DNA of 64,000 nucleotides from Erythrobacter sp. HL-111 (GCF_900105095.1 NZ_LT629743.1:2232001-2296000), one strand, 5' to 3'. Positions 7,643 through 16,535 are shown, numbered from the stretch's first letter. Made by a program: numbers and translations. The notes: generated by a model from the sequence alone, not told the origin.

Positions 7643-10018
7643 ATGCCCAGTTTCGCCCAGAACCTCGAGAGAACCCTGCACAACGCGCTCGGCAATGCGT
7701 CCGAACGGCGTCACGAATACGCGACGCTCGAGCACCTGCTGCTCGCGCTGATCGACGACGAGGACGCGGCGCAGGTCATGGCCGCCTGCGGCGTCGACCT
7801 TGCCGAACTGGGCGACGTGGTGAAGCAGTATCTCGACCAGGAATACCAGTCGCTCAAGACCGAGGAGGGCTCGGACCCGCAGCCGACCGCCGGTTTCCAG
7901 CGGGTGATCCAGCGCGCGATCCTGCACGTCCAGTCCTCGGGCAAGGACACGGTCACGGGCGCCAACGTGCTGGTCGCGCTGTTTTCCGAGCGCGATTCCT
8001 ACGCCGTCTATTTCCTCCAGCAGCAGGACATGAGCCGGCTCGACGCGGTGAGCTACATCAGCCACGGCATCGGCAAGGGCGGGCGCCAGATCGAATCCAA
8101 GTCGCCGCAGGGGTCGGACGACAATGAAACCGCCGCCGAACAGACCAAGGAAACCGGCAACAAGAAGGAAACCGCGCTCGACCAGTTCACGGTCAACCTC
8201 AACGCCAAGGCCGAGGCCGGCAAGGTCGATCCGCTGATCGGCCGCGGGCCGGAGGTCGACCGCACCGTGCAGATCCTCTGCCGCCGGTCGAAGAACAACC
8301 CGCTCTATGTCGGCGATCCCGGCGTCGGCAAGACCGCCATCGCCGAAGGCCTTGCCCGCAAGATCGTCGAAGGCGACGTGCCCGAAGTGCTCAACGAGGC
8401 GGTGATCTACTCGCTCGACATGGGCGCGCTGCTCGCCGGCACGCGCTATCGCGGCGATTTCGAGGAGCGTCTGAAGCAGGTCGTCTCCGAGCTCGAGGGG
8501 ATGCCGCACGCGATCCTTTTCATCGACGAGATCCACACCGTCATCGGCGCGGGTGCGACCAGCGGCGGGGCGATGGACGCCTCGAACCTGCTGAAGCCCG
8601 CGCTGTCGGGCGGGACGATCCGCTGCATCGGTTCGACCACCTACAAGGAATTCCGCAACCACTTCGAAAAGGACCGCGCCCTGCTGCGCCGGTTCCAGAA
8701 GATCGACGTCAACGAACCGACGATCGAGGACACGATCAAGATCCTCAAGGGCCTGCGCAGCGCCTTCGAGAAGCACCACAACGTCAAGTACACGCCCGAT
8801 GCGATCAAGACCGCGGTGGAACTGTCGGCGCGCTACATCAACGACCGCAAGCTGCCGGACAAGGCGATCGACGTGATCGACGAGGTCGGCGCGATGCAGA
8901 TGCTCGTCCCGCCGAGCCGCCGCAAGAAGAAGATCACCGGCAAGGAGATCGAGCAGGTCATCGCGACCATGGCGCGCATCCCGCCGAAATCGGTCAGCGC
9001 GGACGACAAGAAGGCGCTGGAAAACCTCGAGCGCGATCTCAAGCACGTCGTGTTCGGCCAGGACGACGCGATCGTGCGCCTTTCCACCGCGATGAAGCTG
9101 AGCCGCGCCGGCCTGCGCGATCCGGACAAGCCGATCGGCTCGTTCCTGTTCTCCGGCCCCACCGGCGTCGGCAAGACCGAGGTCGCGCGCCAGCTCGCCA
9201 GCATCATGGGGATCGAACTGAAGCGCTTCGACATGTCGGAATACATGGAGCGCCACAGCGTTTCCCGCCTGATCGGCGCGCCTCCGGGCTATGTCGGCTA
9301 TGACCAGGGCGGCCTGCTCACCGATGCGGTCGACCAGAACCCGCATTGCGTGCTGCTATTGGACGAGATCGAGAAGGCGCACCCGGACCTGTTCAACATC
9401 CTGCTGCAGGTGATGGACAACGGGCGCCTGACCGATCACCACGGCAAGACGGTGGATTTCCGCAACGTCGTGCTCATCATGACGACCAATGCGGGCGCGG
9501 CCGACATGGCGCGGCAGGGGATCGGCTTCGGCGACGTGTCCAAGGAGGACGCGGGCGACGAGGCGGTGAAGAAGATGTTCACCCCGGAATTCCGCAACCG
9601 GCTCGATGCGATCGTGCCTTTCGCCTATCTCGGCAAGAGCACCGTCGCGCGGGTGGTGGACAAGTTCATCCTCGAACTGGAACTCCAGCTCGCCGAACAG
9701 AACGTCCACATCCAGTTCGACAGCGATGCGCGCGCGTGGCTCGCCGACAAGGGCTACGACAAGCTTTACGGCGCACGGCCGATGGGCCGCCTGATCCAGG
9801 AACGGATCAAGCAGCCGCTCGCCGAGGAACTCCTGTTCGGCAAGCTCGCCGATGGCGGCGAGGTCCATGTCAGCATCAAGGACGGCAAGCCGAGCTTCGA
9901 GCTGACGCCCGCCGCGCCCAAGCCGACGCGGCGCAAGACGGCGGCCAGGAAGAAGCCGGCCGAGAAGAAGGGCGTCGATCCCAGGCCCGAAGCCTCCGGC
10001 AGCGATGCCGACGGCTGA
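7643..10018 (+). CDS. clpA: ATP-dependent Clp protease ATP-binding subunit ClpA
   Basis: 791-residue AAA+ unfoldase that feeds substrates to ClpP. The N-domain (residues 1 to about 145, with the HEYATLEHLLLAL motif) is followed by AAA1 with Walker A GDPGVGKTA near residue 225 and Walker B LFIDEIHT near 293, and AAA2 with GPTGVGKTE near 507 and LLLDEIEK near 572. The ClpP-docking loop GIGFGD is near residue 627. The start at 7643 begins the family sequence MPSFAQNLERTL; the frame is open upstream to 7322 without homology. An unusual lysine/arginine/alanine-rich tail of about 35 residues follows the core. clpS, often adjacent in proteobacteria, is not in this window. Confidence 0.96.
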   Translation: MPSFAQNLERTLHNALGNASERRHEYATLEHLLLALIDDEDAAQVMAACGVDLAELGDVVKQYLDQEYQSLKTEEGSDPQPTAGFQRVIQRAILHVQSSGKDTVTGANVLVALFSERDSYAVYFLQQQDMSRLDAVSYISHGIGKGGRQIESKSPQGSDDNETAAEQTKETGNKKETALDQFTVNLNAKAEAGKVDPLIGRGPEVDRTVQILCRRSKNNPLYVGDPGVGKTAIAEGLARKIVEGDVPEVLNEAVIYSLDMGALLAGTRYRGDFEERLKQVVSELEGMPHAILFIDEIHTVIGAGATSGGAMDASNLLKPALSGGTIRCIGSTTYKEFRNHFEKDRALLRRFQKIDVNEPTIEDTIKILKGLRSAFEKHHNVKYTPDAIKTAVELSARYINDRKLPDKAIDVIDEVGAMQMLVPPSRRKKKITGKEIEQVIATMARIPPKSVSADDKKALENLERDLKHVVFGQDDAIVRLSTAMKLSRAGLRDPDKPIGSFLFSGPTGVGKTEVARQLASIMGIELKRFDMSEYMERHSVSRLIGAPPGYVGYDQGGLLTDAVDQNPHCVLLLDEIEKAHPDLFNILLQVMDNGRLTDHHGKTVDFRNVVLIMTTNAGAADMARQGIGFGDVSKEDAGDEAVKKMFTPEFRNRLDAIVPFAYLGKSTVARVVDKFILELELQLAEQNVHIQFDSDARAWLADKGYDKLYGARPMGRLIQERIKQPLAEELLFGKLADGGEVHVSIKDGKPSFELTPAAPKPTRRKTAARKKPAEKKGVDPRPEASGSDADG

Positions 10019-10064
10019 GCCCGTGTGACTTCCAGGCCACTTACATTCTTGACAAATCTGTGAT

Positions 10065-10110
10065 TGATCGGTCCCCGTAGCTGCAAGGCACCAGATACGG
10101 GGACCGATCA
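10065..10110 (+). promoter_or_regulatory. Perfect 15-bp inverted repeat over RBS and start codon of the S9 peptidase gene
   Basis: Arms 10065-10079 (TGATCGGTCCCCGTA) and 10096-10110 are exact reverse complements separated by 16 bases. The right arm contains the purine-rich ribosome-binding stretch GGGGA and ends on the A of the ATG at 10110. In RNA this would be a very stable stem hiding the initiation region; in DNA it could be an operator. There is no U-run, so it is not a standard terminator for clpA. The motif TTGACA lies at 10049-10054 without a clear -10 partner. Confidence 0.75.
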
Positions 10111-12182
10111 TGATCGCACGCTTTTTCCTTACCGCCGCCTGCCTCGCCCTGGCTAGCGCGCCGCTTTCGGCGCAGGACACCGCCGACAGGGATGCGGCGG
10201 CGGGGCCGGAGACGAAATTCACCGGGGCCGACCTGTTCGGCCTGTCGGTCGCGGCCGATCCGCAGATCAGCCCGGACGGTTCGCAGATCGCCTATGTCCG
10301 GCGCACCAACGACATCATGACCGACCGCGCGCTCTCCTCGATCTGGCTGATCGACGTGAGCACGGGCGCGCAGCGGCCGCTCGTCAGCGGGGCGGGATCG
10401 CATGGCAGCCCGCGCTGGTCGCCCGACGGGACGCGGCTCGCCTATGTCTCGACCGAGAGCGGCGGCGGGCCGGAACTCCACGTGCGCTGGATGGCGACCG
10501 GCGAAAGCGCCAATATCACCGCCCTGCCCGAAGCGCCTGCCGCCATCGCCTGGGCGCCGGACGGCACCCGCATCGCCTTCACCGCGCGCATCGCCGGGCA
10601 GGCGACCACGCTCGGCCAGCCGCCGGCCAAGCCCGAGGGCGCCGAATGGGGCAAGCCGCTGCAGGTGATCGACCGCGCGACCTATCGCCGCGACGGCGGA
10701 GGCTATGTCAAGCCGGGCACGATGCAGCTTTTCCTCGTCGCCGCGACCGGGGGCGATGCGCGCCAGCTGACCTTCGGCGAATACGACACCGGCGGCACCG
10801 TCGAATGGGCGCCCGACGGCTCGAAGCTCTATTTCAGCGCCAACCGCCGCGAGGACTGGGAGCTCCAGCCGCTCGAAACCGACATCTTCGCGCTCGACAT
10901 CGCGAGCGGCGCGATCGACCGGCTCACCACCCGCAGCGGGCCGGACTATGCCCCGCAGGTCTCGCCCGACGGGCGCATGATCGCCTATCTCGGCTACGAC
11001 GATGTCGGCAATGCCTACGACCAGGCAAAGCTCTACCGGATGAACGCGGACGGTTCGGGCAAGGAATTGCTGCGCGCGGAATTCCCCGCCAGCCCCGATG
11101 GGCTCGAATGGACCGAGGCGGGGCTCTTCGCCAGCTTCGAACGCGAGGGCGAGCACCGGGTCGCGCGCATTTTCGCCGACGGCGGCATGACCCTGACGGA
11201 GCCGCGTCTCGGCAGCACCTATTACGCCCTGCCCTATACCGGCGGCGAATGGTCGGTGAGCGAGGACGGCACGATCGCCTTCACCACGGCGAGCTCCACC
11301 AGCCCGCCCGATGTCGGGGTCACCACCCGCCGCGGCACGAAGACGCTGACCGCCCTCAACGCGGTCAAGCTCGCGGGCAAGGAACTCGGCGAAACCCGCG
11401 AGATCGCCGTGACCGCGCCGGACGGGACGCGGATCCCGGCGTGGATCATGCTGCCGCCGGGCTATGAGGAAGGCAGCCGCGTGCCCACGATCCTCGAGAT
11501 GCACGGCGGCCCCTATGCCGCCTACGGCCCCGAATTCTCGGCCGATTACCAGCTCTACGGCGCGGCGGGCTATGCCGTGCTGTTCACCAATCCGGGCGGC
11601 TCGACCGGCTATGGCGAGGCCTTTGCCGACCGGATCGAGGACAATTACCCGATCTCCAATTTCGACGAGCTGATGGCGGCGGTCGATGCGGCGATCGCGC
11701 AGGGGTTTGCCGATCCCGACCAGCTCTTCGTCACCGGCGGTTCGGGCGGCGGCGTGCTGACGAGCTGGCTGGTGGGCAAGACCGACCGGTTCCGGGCCGC
11801 GGCGACGCACAAGCCGGTGATCAACTGGACGAGTTTCGCGCTGACCGCCGATTCGGTGCCCTATTTCGGGCGCTACTGGCTCGGCGCGATGCCGTGGGAG
11901 AACCCGGAGCTATACTGGCAGCGCTCGCCCCTGAGCCTCGTCGGCAACGTCACCACGCCCACGCTGGTGCTGGTCGGCGCGGACGATTATCGCACCCCGC
12001 GCAGCGAGGCCGAGCAGTATTACGCCGCGCTGAAGCTCAACGGCGTCGACACCGCGCTCGTCGTGACGCCGGATTCGAGCCACAACAACCTCTCGCAGAC
12101 GCCGAGCCAGCAGGCCGCGCGCACGGCGAGCGTGATCGCGTGGTTCGACAAGTATCGGGAGGGCGCGGACGCCGGGGAGTGA
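10110..12182 (+). CDS. Secreted S9 family serine peptidase (acylaminoacyl-peptidase/DPP4-like)
   Basis: 690-residue exported oligopeptidase. Residues 1-22 are a signal peptide ending in PLSAQ. Residues about 40-420 are a beta-propeller with repeated PD40-type blades (ISPDGSQIAYV, WSPDGTRLAYV, WAPDGSKLYF). The alpha/beta-hydrolase domain follows, with nucleophile motif GGSGGG near residue 544, Asp in GADDYRTP near 624 and His in DSSHNN near 656, so the triad is complete. It is expected to clip short peptides in the periplasm or at the outer membrane. Translation starts inside a 15-bp-arm hairpin that could regulate it. It stands alone between clpA and the exonuclease gene. A second, unrelated-in-detail S9 peptidase is at 58569. 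Confidence 0.92.
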   Translation: MIARFFLTAACLALASAPLSAQDTADRDAAAGPETKFTGADLFGLSVAADPQISPDGSQIAYVRRTNDIMTDRALSSIWLIDVSTGAQRPLVSGAGSHGSPRWSPDGTRLAYVSTESGGGPELHVRWMATGESANITALPEAPAAIAWAPDGTRIAFTARIAGQATTLGQPPAKPEGAEWGKPLQVIDRATYRRDGGGYVKPGTMQLFLVAATGGDARQLTFGEYDTGGTVEWAPDGSKLYFSANRREDWELQPLETDIFALDIASGAIDRLTTRSGPDYAPQVSPDGRMIAYLGYDDVGNAYDQAKLYRMNADGSGKELLRAEFPASPDGLEWTEAGLFASFEREGEHRVARIFADGGMTLTEPRLGSTYYALPYTGGEWSVSEDGTIAFTTASSTSPPDVGVTTRRGTKTLTALNAVKLAGKELGETREIAVTAPDGTRIPAWIMLPPGYEEGSRVPTILEMHGGPYAAYGPEFSADYQLYGAAGYAVLFTNPGGSTGYGEAFADRIEDNYPISNFDELMAAVDAAIAQGFADPDQLFVTGGSGGGVLTSWLVGKTDRFRAAATHKPVINWTSFALTADSVPYFGRYWLGAMPWENPELYWQRSPLSLVGNVTTPTLVLVGADDYRTPRSEAEQYYAALKLNGVDTALVVTPDSSHNNLSQTPSQQAARTASVIAWFDKYREGADAGE

Positions 12183-12219
12183 CGGGAACGCGCGCGGCCT
12201 TCCGCGCTTTGACAGGGGC

Positions 12220-13251
12220 GTGAGCGCGCCCTTTTCCTGGATCCGGCCCGAACCGTGGGGCGTCCATGTCGTGCCGGCGGATTGCTGGGTCGATCCGGGG
12301 CGCGCCGTCGACCGCGCGCTCGTCACCCACGGCCATGCCGACCACGCGCGCGGCGGGCACGGCGAAACCATCGCCACGCCCGAAACGCTCGCGATCATGG
12401 CGCTGCGCTATCGCACGGGGATCGAGGACGGCTCGGGCGAGATGCCGTCCCGGGCCACGCCCGTCGCCTATGGCGAAACGATCCGGCTGAAGGGCGGGGT
12501 CGATGCGACCTTCGTGCCTGCCGGCCACGTCCTCGGCAGCGCGCAGATCCTCCTCGAACACGCGGGCGAGCGGGTCGTCATCACGGGCGATTACAAGCGC
12601 CGCCCCGACCCGACCTGCGCGCCCTTCGAGGTCGTGCCCTGCGACATCTTCGTGACCGAGGCGACCTTCGGCCTGCCGGTCTTCACCCATCCCCCGATCG
12701 GGGAGGAGATCGGCAAGCTGCTCGCCGCCCTGCGGGCCAATCCCGGGGGCTGCGTCCTCGTCGGGGCCTATGCGCTGGGCAAGGCGCAGCGGGTGATCGC
12801 GGAACTGCGCGCCGCGGGGCACCACGATCCGATCTACCTTCACGGCGCAATGGAAAAGATGTGCCGGCTCTACGAGGAGCACGGCGTGCCGCTCGGCGAA
12901 CTGCGGCTGGTGGGCGATCATGCGAAGGACGACATCCGCGGCGCGATCGTCGTCGCGCCCCCGTCCGCGCTCAACGACCGCTGGTCACGCCGCCTGCCGG
13001 ACGCGATCACCGCCATGGCGAGCGGGTGGATGCGGGTGCGCCAGCGCGCCCGGCAGCGCAATGTCGAACTGCCGCTGGTCATCTCCGACCATGCCGACTG
13101 GAACGAACTCACCGCGACCATCGAAGAGGTCGATCCGGTCGAGACGTGGATCACCCATGGCCGCGAGGAGGCGCTGCTGCGCTGGTGCGAACTGGGCCAG
13201 CGCCGCGCACGGGCGCTGGCCCTGGTGGGGCGCGAGGACGAGGATGACTAG
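12220..13251 (+). CDS. Ligase-associated DNA exonuclease (MBL fold)
   Basis: 343-residue metallo-beta-lactamase/beta-CASP protein of the ligase-associated exonuclease family, related to CPSF-73 and Artemis-type nucleases. Metal ligands are in THGHADHARGG, the GHVLGSAQI loop and the C-terminal ISDHADWNE and WITHGRE motifs. The start is a GTG at 12220. The gene lies directly upstream of an ATP-dependent DNA ligase, its usual partner in a bacterial repair cluster. The stop codon TAG (13249-13251) lies in the first unit of a 15-bp tandem repeat. Without it the frame would run 58 more codons to a TGA at 13426. Substrate polarity cannot be read from sequence. Confidence 0.9.
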   Translation: MSAPFSWIRPEPWGVHVVPADCWVDPGRAVDRALVTHGHADHARGGHGETIATPETLAIMALRYRTGIEDGSGEMPSRATPVAYGETIRLKGGVDATFVPAGHVLGSAQILLEHAGERVVITGDYKRRPDPTCAPFEVVPCDIFVTEATFGLPVFTHPPIGEEIGKLLAALRANPGGCVLVGAYALGKAQRVIAELRAAGHHDPIYLHGAMEKMCRLYEEHGVPLGELRLVGDHAKDDIRGAIVVAPPSALNDRWSRRLPDAITAMASGWMRVRQRARQRNVELPLVISDHADWNELTATIEEVDPVETWITHGREEALLRWCELGQRRARALALVGREDEDD

Positions 13252-13341
13252 GGCGGGGATCACTGGGGCGGGGATCACTGGGACGGGGATGACTGGGACG
13301 GGGATGACTGGGGCGGGGATGACTGGGGCGGGGATGAATGG
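13243..13341. repeat. 15-bp G-rich minisatellite, about 6.6 copies, containing a stop codon
   Basis: Six tandem 15-bp units of the form GATSACTGGGRCGGG plus a 9-bp remnant, at 13243, 13258, 13273, 13288, 13303, 13318 and 13333. The first unit has TAG where the others have TGG, and that TAG ends the exonuclease gene. The unit is a multiple of three, so copy changes keep frame. Runs of GGG/GGGG on the plus strand could form G-quadruplexes. There are no unique spacers, so it is not CRISPR. Confidence 0.95.
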
Positions 13342-13446
13342 CCTTGCCTTCCTGCCTTCCTTCAAGAGCGGGGCGAACGGAAGGAACCGCCACCGCGGCG
13401 CTATCGGGCGGATGGTGCGCCGCCGTGAAAGCGGGACGGCGCGCGC

Positions 13447-15057
13447 GTGAAGGCGTTCGCGACCCTGCTCGACACGCTGGTCTACACCACCAGCCGAAAC
13501 CGCAAGCTCGCGCTGATCGCCGACTACCTGCGCGCGACGCCCGATCCCGATCGCGGCTGGGCGCTGGCGGCGCTGACGGGGGAGCTGGACTTTCCGGGGG
13601 TCAAGTCCTCGACCATTCGCAACCTGATGAAGGACCGGGTCGATCCCGTCCTGTGGACGCTCGCGCGGGACTTCGTCGGCGACACGGCGGAAACCGCGAG
13701 CCTGATGTGGCCCGATCCGCAAGGCGCTGCCGCATCCGCTCCGCCCACGCTGGACGAAACGGTGGCGGTGCTCGCCAGCCTCACCCGCGCCAGCGCACCC
13801 AAGGTGCTGCCCGGCCTGCTCGACGGGCTCGATGCCAATGGCCGGTTCGCGCTGATCAAGCTGGCGACGGGCGGGATGCGGATCGGGGTGTCGGCCCGGC
13901 TCGCCAAGACCGCCTTCGCGCAGGCCTTCGGCGTTCCGGTGGAAGAGGTCGAGGAATACTGGCACGCGCTCGAACCGCCCTATGCCGACCTGTTCCGCTG
14001 GGCGGCAGGGGGCGGCGATCCGCCCGACGTCGCCCACCACCCGCGCTTTCGCCCCTTCATGCTCGCCCACCCGCTCGAGGAGGCGGTGGTGGACCTTGCC
14101 GATTACGCGGCGGAATGGAAATGGGACGGGATCCGGGTCCAGCTGGTCCGGGTGACGAAGGACGGCGTGCCTTCCACCCGGCTCTATTCGCGCAGCGGCG
14201 ACGATATCTCCGCGAGCTTCCCCGAAATGCTCGATGCCTTGCCTCTCGATGCCGTGCTCGACGGGGAATTGCTGGTCCAGGGCGAGGCGCAGGGCGGCGC
14301 CGAAGGCGGCGCGGCGAGCTTCAACGCGCTCCAGCAGCGCTTGGGGCGCAAGACCGTGTCGAGGAAGCTGCTCGCCGAAGCGCCCGCTTTCGTGCGGCTC
14401 TATGACGCGCTGCTGCTCGAGGGTCGGGACTTGCGGGACCTCCCCTGGACGCAGCGGCGCGCGCGGCTCGAAGCGCTGATGGAGCACCTCCCGCCGGGCC
14501 GGTTCGATCTTTCGCCGGTGGTCGAGGCGCGCGATTTCGCCCACCTCGCCCAAATCCGCGAAGGCGCGCGCGACGATGCGATCGAGGGGCTGATGCTCAA
14601 GCGCCGCGACGCCGCCTATATCGCCGGGCGCAAGGTCGGCCTGTGGTACAAGTGGAAGCGCGACCCGCTGCTGATCGACTGCGTGCTGATGTATGCCCAG
14701 CGCGGCAGCGGCAAGCGCTCCAGCTTCTATTCGGACTACACCTTCGGCTGCTGGGACGGCGATCCGGACGCGGGCGCGGAACTGCTCCCGGTGGGCAAGG
14801 CCTATTCGGGCTTCACCGATGCCGAATTGAAAAAGCTTGACCGGCTGGTGCGCCAGACCACGCTCAACCGTTTCGGCCCGGTGCGCGAGGTCGAACGCAG
14901 CCTCGTCTTCGAAGTCGCCTTCGACAGCGTCCACACCTCCAAACGCCACAAATCGGGCCTCGCCATGCGCTTCCCGCGCATCCACCGCATCCGCTGGGAC
15001 AAGCCGGTGCACGAGGCCGACCGCATCGAGACGCTGCGGGCGCTGGTGAAGGATTGA
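13447..15057 (+). CDS. ATP-dependent DNA ligase
   Basis: 536-residue ligase with an N-terminal DNA-binding domain (residues 1 to about 200), an adenylation domain and an OB-fold. Nucleotidyltransferase motif I is EWKWDGIR near residue 220, where the lysine takes AMP. Motif III is YDALLLEG, motif IV EGLMLKR and motif V YKWKR, so it appears competent. The C-terminal RFPRIHRIRWDK is typical of the family paired with the MBL exonuclease. The start is a GTG at 13447. This ligase is additional to the NAD-dependent replicative LigA, which is not in the window. The gene follows the exonuclease after a repeat-filled gap and is 4 bp from the next gene, suggesting an operon. Confidence 0.93.
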   Translation: MKAFATLLDTLVYTTSRNRKLALIADYLRATPDPDRGWALAALTGELDFPGVKSSTIRNLMKDRVDPVLWTLARDFVGDTAETASLMWPDPQGAAASAPPTLDETVAVLASLTRASAPKVLPGLLDGLDANGRFALIKLATGGMRIGVSARLAKTAFAQAFGVPVEEVEEYWHALEPPYADLFRWAAGGGDPPDVAHHPRFRPFMLAHPLEEAVVDLADYAAEWKWDGIRVQLVRVTKDGVPSTRLYSRSGDDISASFPEMLDALPLDAVLDGELLVQGEAQGGAEGGAASFNALQQRLGRKTVSRKLLAEAPAFVRLYDALLLEGRDLRDLPWTQRRARLEALMEHLPPGRFDLSPVVEARDFAHLAQIREGARDDAIEGLMLKRRDAAYIAGRKVGLWYKWKRDPLLIDCVLMYAQRGSGKRSSFYSDYTFGCWDGDPDAGAELLPVGKAYSGFTDAELKKLDRLVRQTTLNRFGPVREVERSLVFEVAFDSVHTSKRHKSGLAMRFPRIHRIRWDKPVHEADRIETLRALVKD

Positions 15058-15061
15058 GACG

Positions 15062-15361
15062 ATGAAGACGCAGGTTCGCTCCAACTGGTCGCACGCGCTG
15101 CTCGTGTGCAGGAAGTGCTCGAAGAAGCAGGCGAAGAAGGGCCGCGGCTTCGGCCCGCAGCGCAAGCGCCTCGCGGCGGCGCTGAGGCGGGAGCTGGGCG
15201 CGGGCAAGGGGCGCAAGGCGGCGGTCGGGGTGATCGAGGTCGCGTGCCTCGATATCTGCCCCAAGAACGGCGTAGTGGTGATCGACAGCCGCGCGCCGGG
15301 CAGCTGGCGGATCATCACGCCCGATGCGGATTTCGAAGAGCAGATCGAGCCATTGCGCTGA
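15062..15361 (+). CDS. Small (2Fe-2S) ferredoxin-like protein
   Basis: 99-residue basic protein with four cysteines: Cys16 and Cys19 (CRKC) and Cys62 and Cys66 (CLDIC). The overall pattern resembles thioredoxin-like [2Fe-2S] ferredoxins, in which a final Cx3C follows a beta-strand (VIEVACLDICPK), but the first pair is unusually close and is followed by a lysine-rich stretch. It may bind a cluster or zinc. It starts 4 bp after the DNA ligase stop, so it is probably co-transcribed with it. I know no defined role. The confidence is for a real gene; cofactor and function are inference. Confidence 0.72.
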   Translation: MKTQVRSNWSHALLVCRKCSKKQAKKGRGFGPQRKRLAAALRRELGAGKGRKAAVGVIEVACLDICPKNGVVVIDSRAPGSWRIITPDADFEEQIEPLR

Positions 15362-15393
15362 ACCCGCCCCGGCGGGCAGCGCCGTGCGACGGC

Positions 15394-15969
15394 TCAAGGC
15401 GTCTCGCGCACCGCCTTTGCATGGTGCTTTGCGTTCTCGGCGTAATGCGCGACGCCCAGCTTCATGCCGGCGATGGCGGCGTCGTTCAATTCCTTGAGCT
15501 TCTTTGCCGGACGGCCCGCCCACAGCTCGCGCGGGCCCATCACCTTGCGCTCGGTCAGCATCGCGCCCGCGGCCAGCATCGCATCGCTGGCGATCACCGC
15601 CTTGTTCATCGCGATCGCGCCGAGGCCCACGAAACCGCGATCGTGGATCGTGCAGCCATGCACCATCGCCATGTGGCCGATCAGCACATCATCGCCGATT
15701 ACCAGCGGGCACCCTTCCGGGTCCATCGGCGAGGGGCCGTCGCAATGCAGCACGCTGCCATCCTGGACATTGGTGCGCTCGCCGATGCGGATCGAGGAGA
15801 CATCCGCGCGCAGCACGCAATTGTACCAGATCGAGGAGCCCGCCCCGATCTCGACATCGCCGATGATCGCGCAGCCGGGCGCGATGAAGGCGGTTTCGTG
15901 GATCTTCGGGGCCTTGCCGTGGATGGCGATGATGGTGACGCCCGGAAATCGCGGGTCGTGGAGTGTCAT
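15394..15969 (-). CDS. Gamma-carbonic anhydrase family protein
   Basis: 191-residue left-handed beta-helix protein of the CamH/YrdA group. Hexapeptide repeats run through most of the chain, and the metal-binding histidines are in HCDGPS, IGHMAMVHGC and nearby (VLIGHMAMVHG). Members bind zinc or iron and some hydrate CO2, while others have no shown activity; the key Cam glutamate loop is not evident here. The ATG at 15969 overlaps the upstream GNAT stop as ATGA, which decides the start over the frame's earlier ATG at 15984. It is the last gene of a five-gene minus-strand run beginning with the M23 peptidase. Confidence 0.88.
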   Translation of the reverse strand: MTLHDPRFPGVTIIAIHGKAPKIHETAFIAPGCAIIGDVEIGAGSSIWYNCVLRADVSSIRIGERTNVQDGSVLHCDGPSPMDPEGCPLVIGDDVLIGHMAMVHGCTIHDRGFVGLGAIAMNKAVIASDAMLAAGAMLTERKVMGPRELWAGRPAKKLKELNDAAIAGMKLGVAHYAENAKHHAKAVRETP

Positions 15970-16535
15970 TGCTGCTGCTCCCATTCTTGTCTGGTCAGCG
16001 AATACTGGATCGTCGGATTTTCCTCCGGGCGAAAGGCCGGGTCATCGAAATCGAGGTCGCGCCGCCGCTTCATGCCAAGCTTTTCGATCAGCTTCCAGCT
16101 TGCGACATTGGCGTCGCTCGTCAGCGCCACGAGATGCGGCGCGCCGAGGGTTTGGAACGCCCAGCCGATCACACCGCGCATGGCTTCGTGTGCGTATCCC
16201 CTGCGCCAGCGATCCTGCCGCACCACCCAGCCGATCTCGTGATCGCCCGGATTGGGCGCGAGCGCGTTGTCGACCCGCTTCATGCCCGCATGGCCGACCA
16301 GTTCCCCGTTCGCCTGCTCGATCAGCATCATGAAGCCGAAACCGTGGTTCGCGTAGCTCTCCATGATCCGGCCATGCCTGATCTCGATTTCCTCGAGCGA
16401 CTTCGGCCCGCCCAGGTGGCGCATCATTTCGGGCGCGCTGAGCAATCGGTGCTGGAGCGCGGCATCGCCCGGCCGCACGCGGCGCAGGATCAGCCGGTCG
16501 GTTTCGATTACCGTGTCGTCGATCGCGTCAGCCAT
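15966..16535 (-). CDS. GNAT family N-acetyltransferase (RimJ/RimL-like)
   Basis: 189-residue acetyltransferase of the RimJ/RimL-type GNAT group. It begins with the typical IETDRLILRRV strand, has a beta-4 strand GELVGHAGM and an acetyl-CoA pyrophosphate loop in VRQDRWRRGYAHEAM (near residues 105-120), and ends with the NVASWKLIEKLGMK helix. The substrate is unknown; relatives acetylate ribosomal protein N-termini, antibiotics or small metabolites. It overlaps the neighbouring GNAT gene by 8 bp and the carbonic anhydrase gene by 4 bp. The two adjacent GNATs share length and layout and probably arose by tandem duplication. Confidence 0.88.
   Translation of the reverse strand: MADAIDDTVIETDRLILRRVRPGDAALQHRLLSAPEMMRHLGGPKSLEEIEIRHGRIMESYANHGFGFMMLIEQANGELVGHAGMKRVDNALAPNPGDHEIGWVVRQDRWRRGYAHEAMRGVIGWAFQTLGAPHLVALTSDANVASWKLIEKLGMKRRRDLDFDDPAFRPEENPTIQYSLTRQEWEQQQ

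Noticed and set aside
10065..10110. Rho-independent terminator of clpA
   Set aside because: The stem is not followed by a U-run and its right arm runs into the start codon of the next gene.
13243..13341. CRISPR array
   Set aside because: Units are 15 bp and directly adjacent without unique spacers, and there are no cas genes in the window.
12985..15318. A 777-residue minus-strand frame over the exonuclease and ligase
   Set aside because: Antisense to two clear genes; its proline-repeat stretch is only the 15-bp minisatellite read in reverse.
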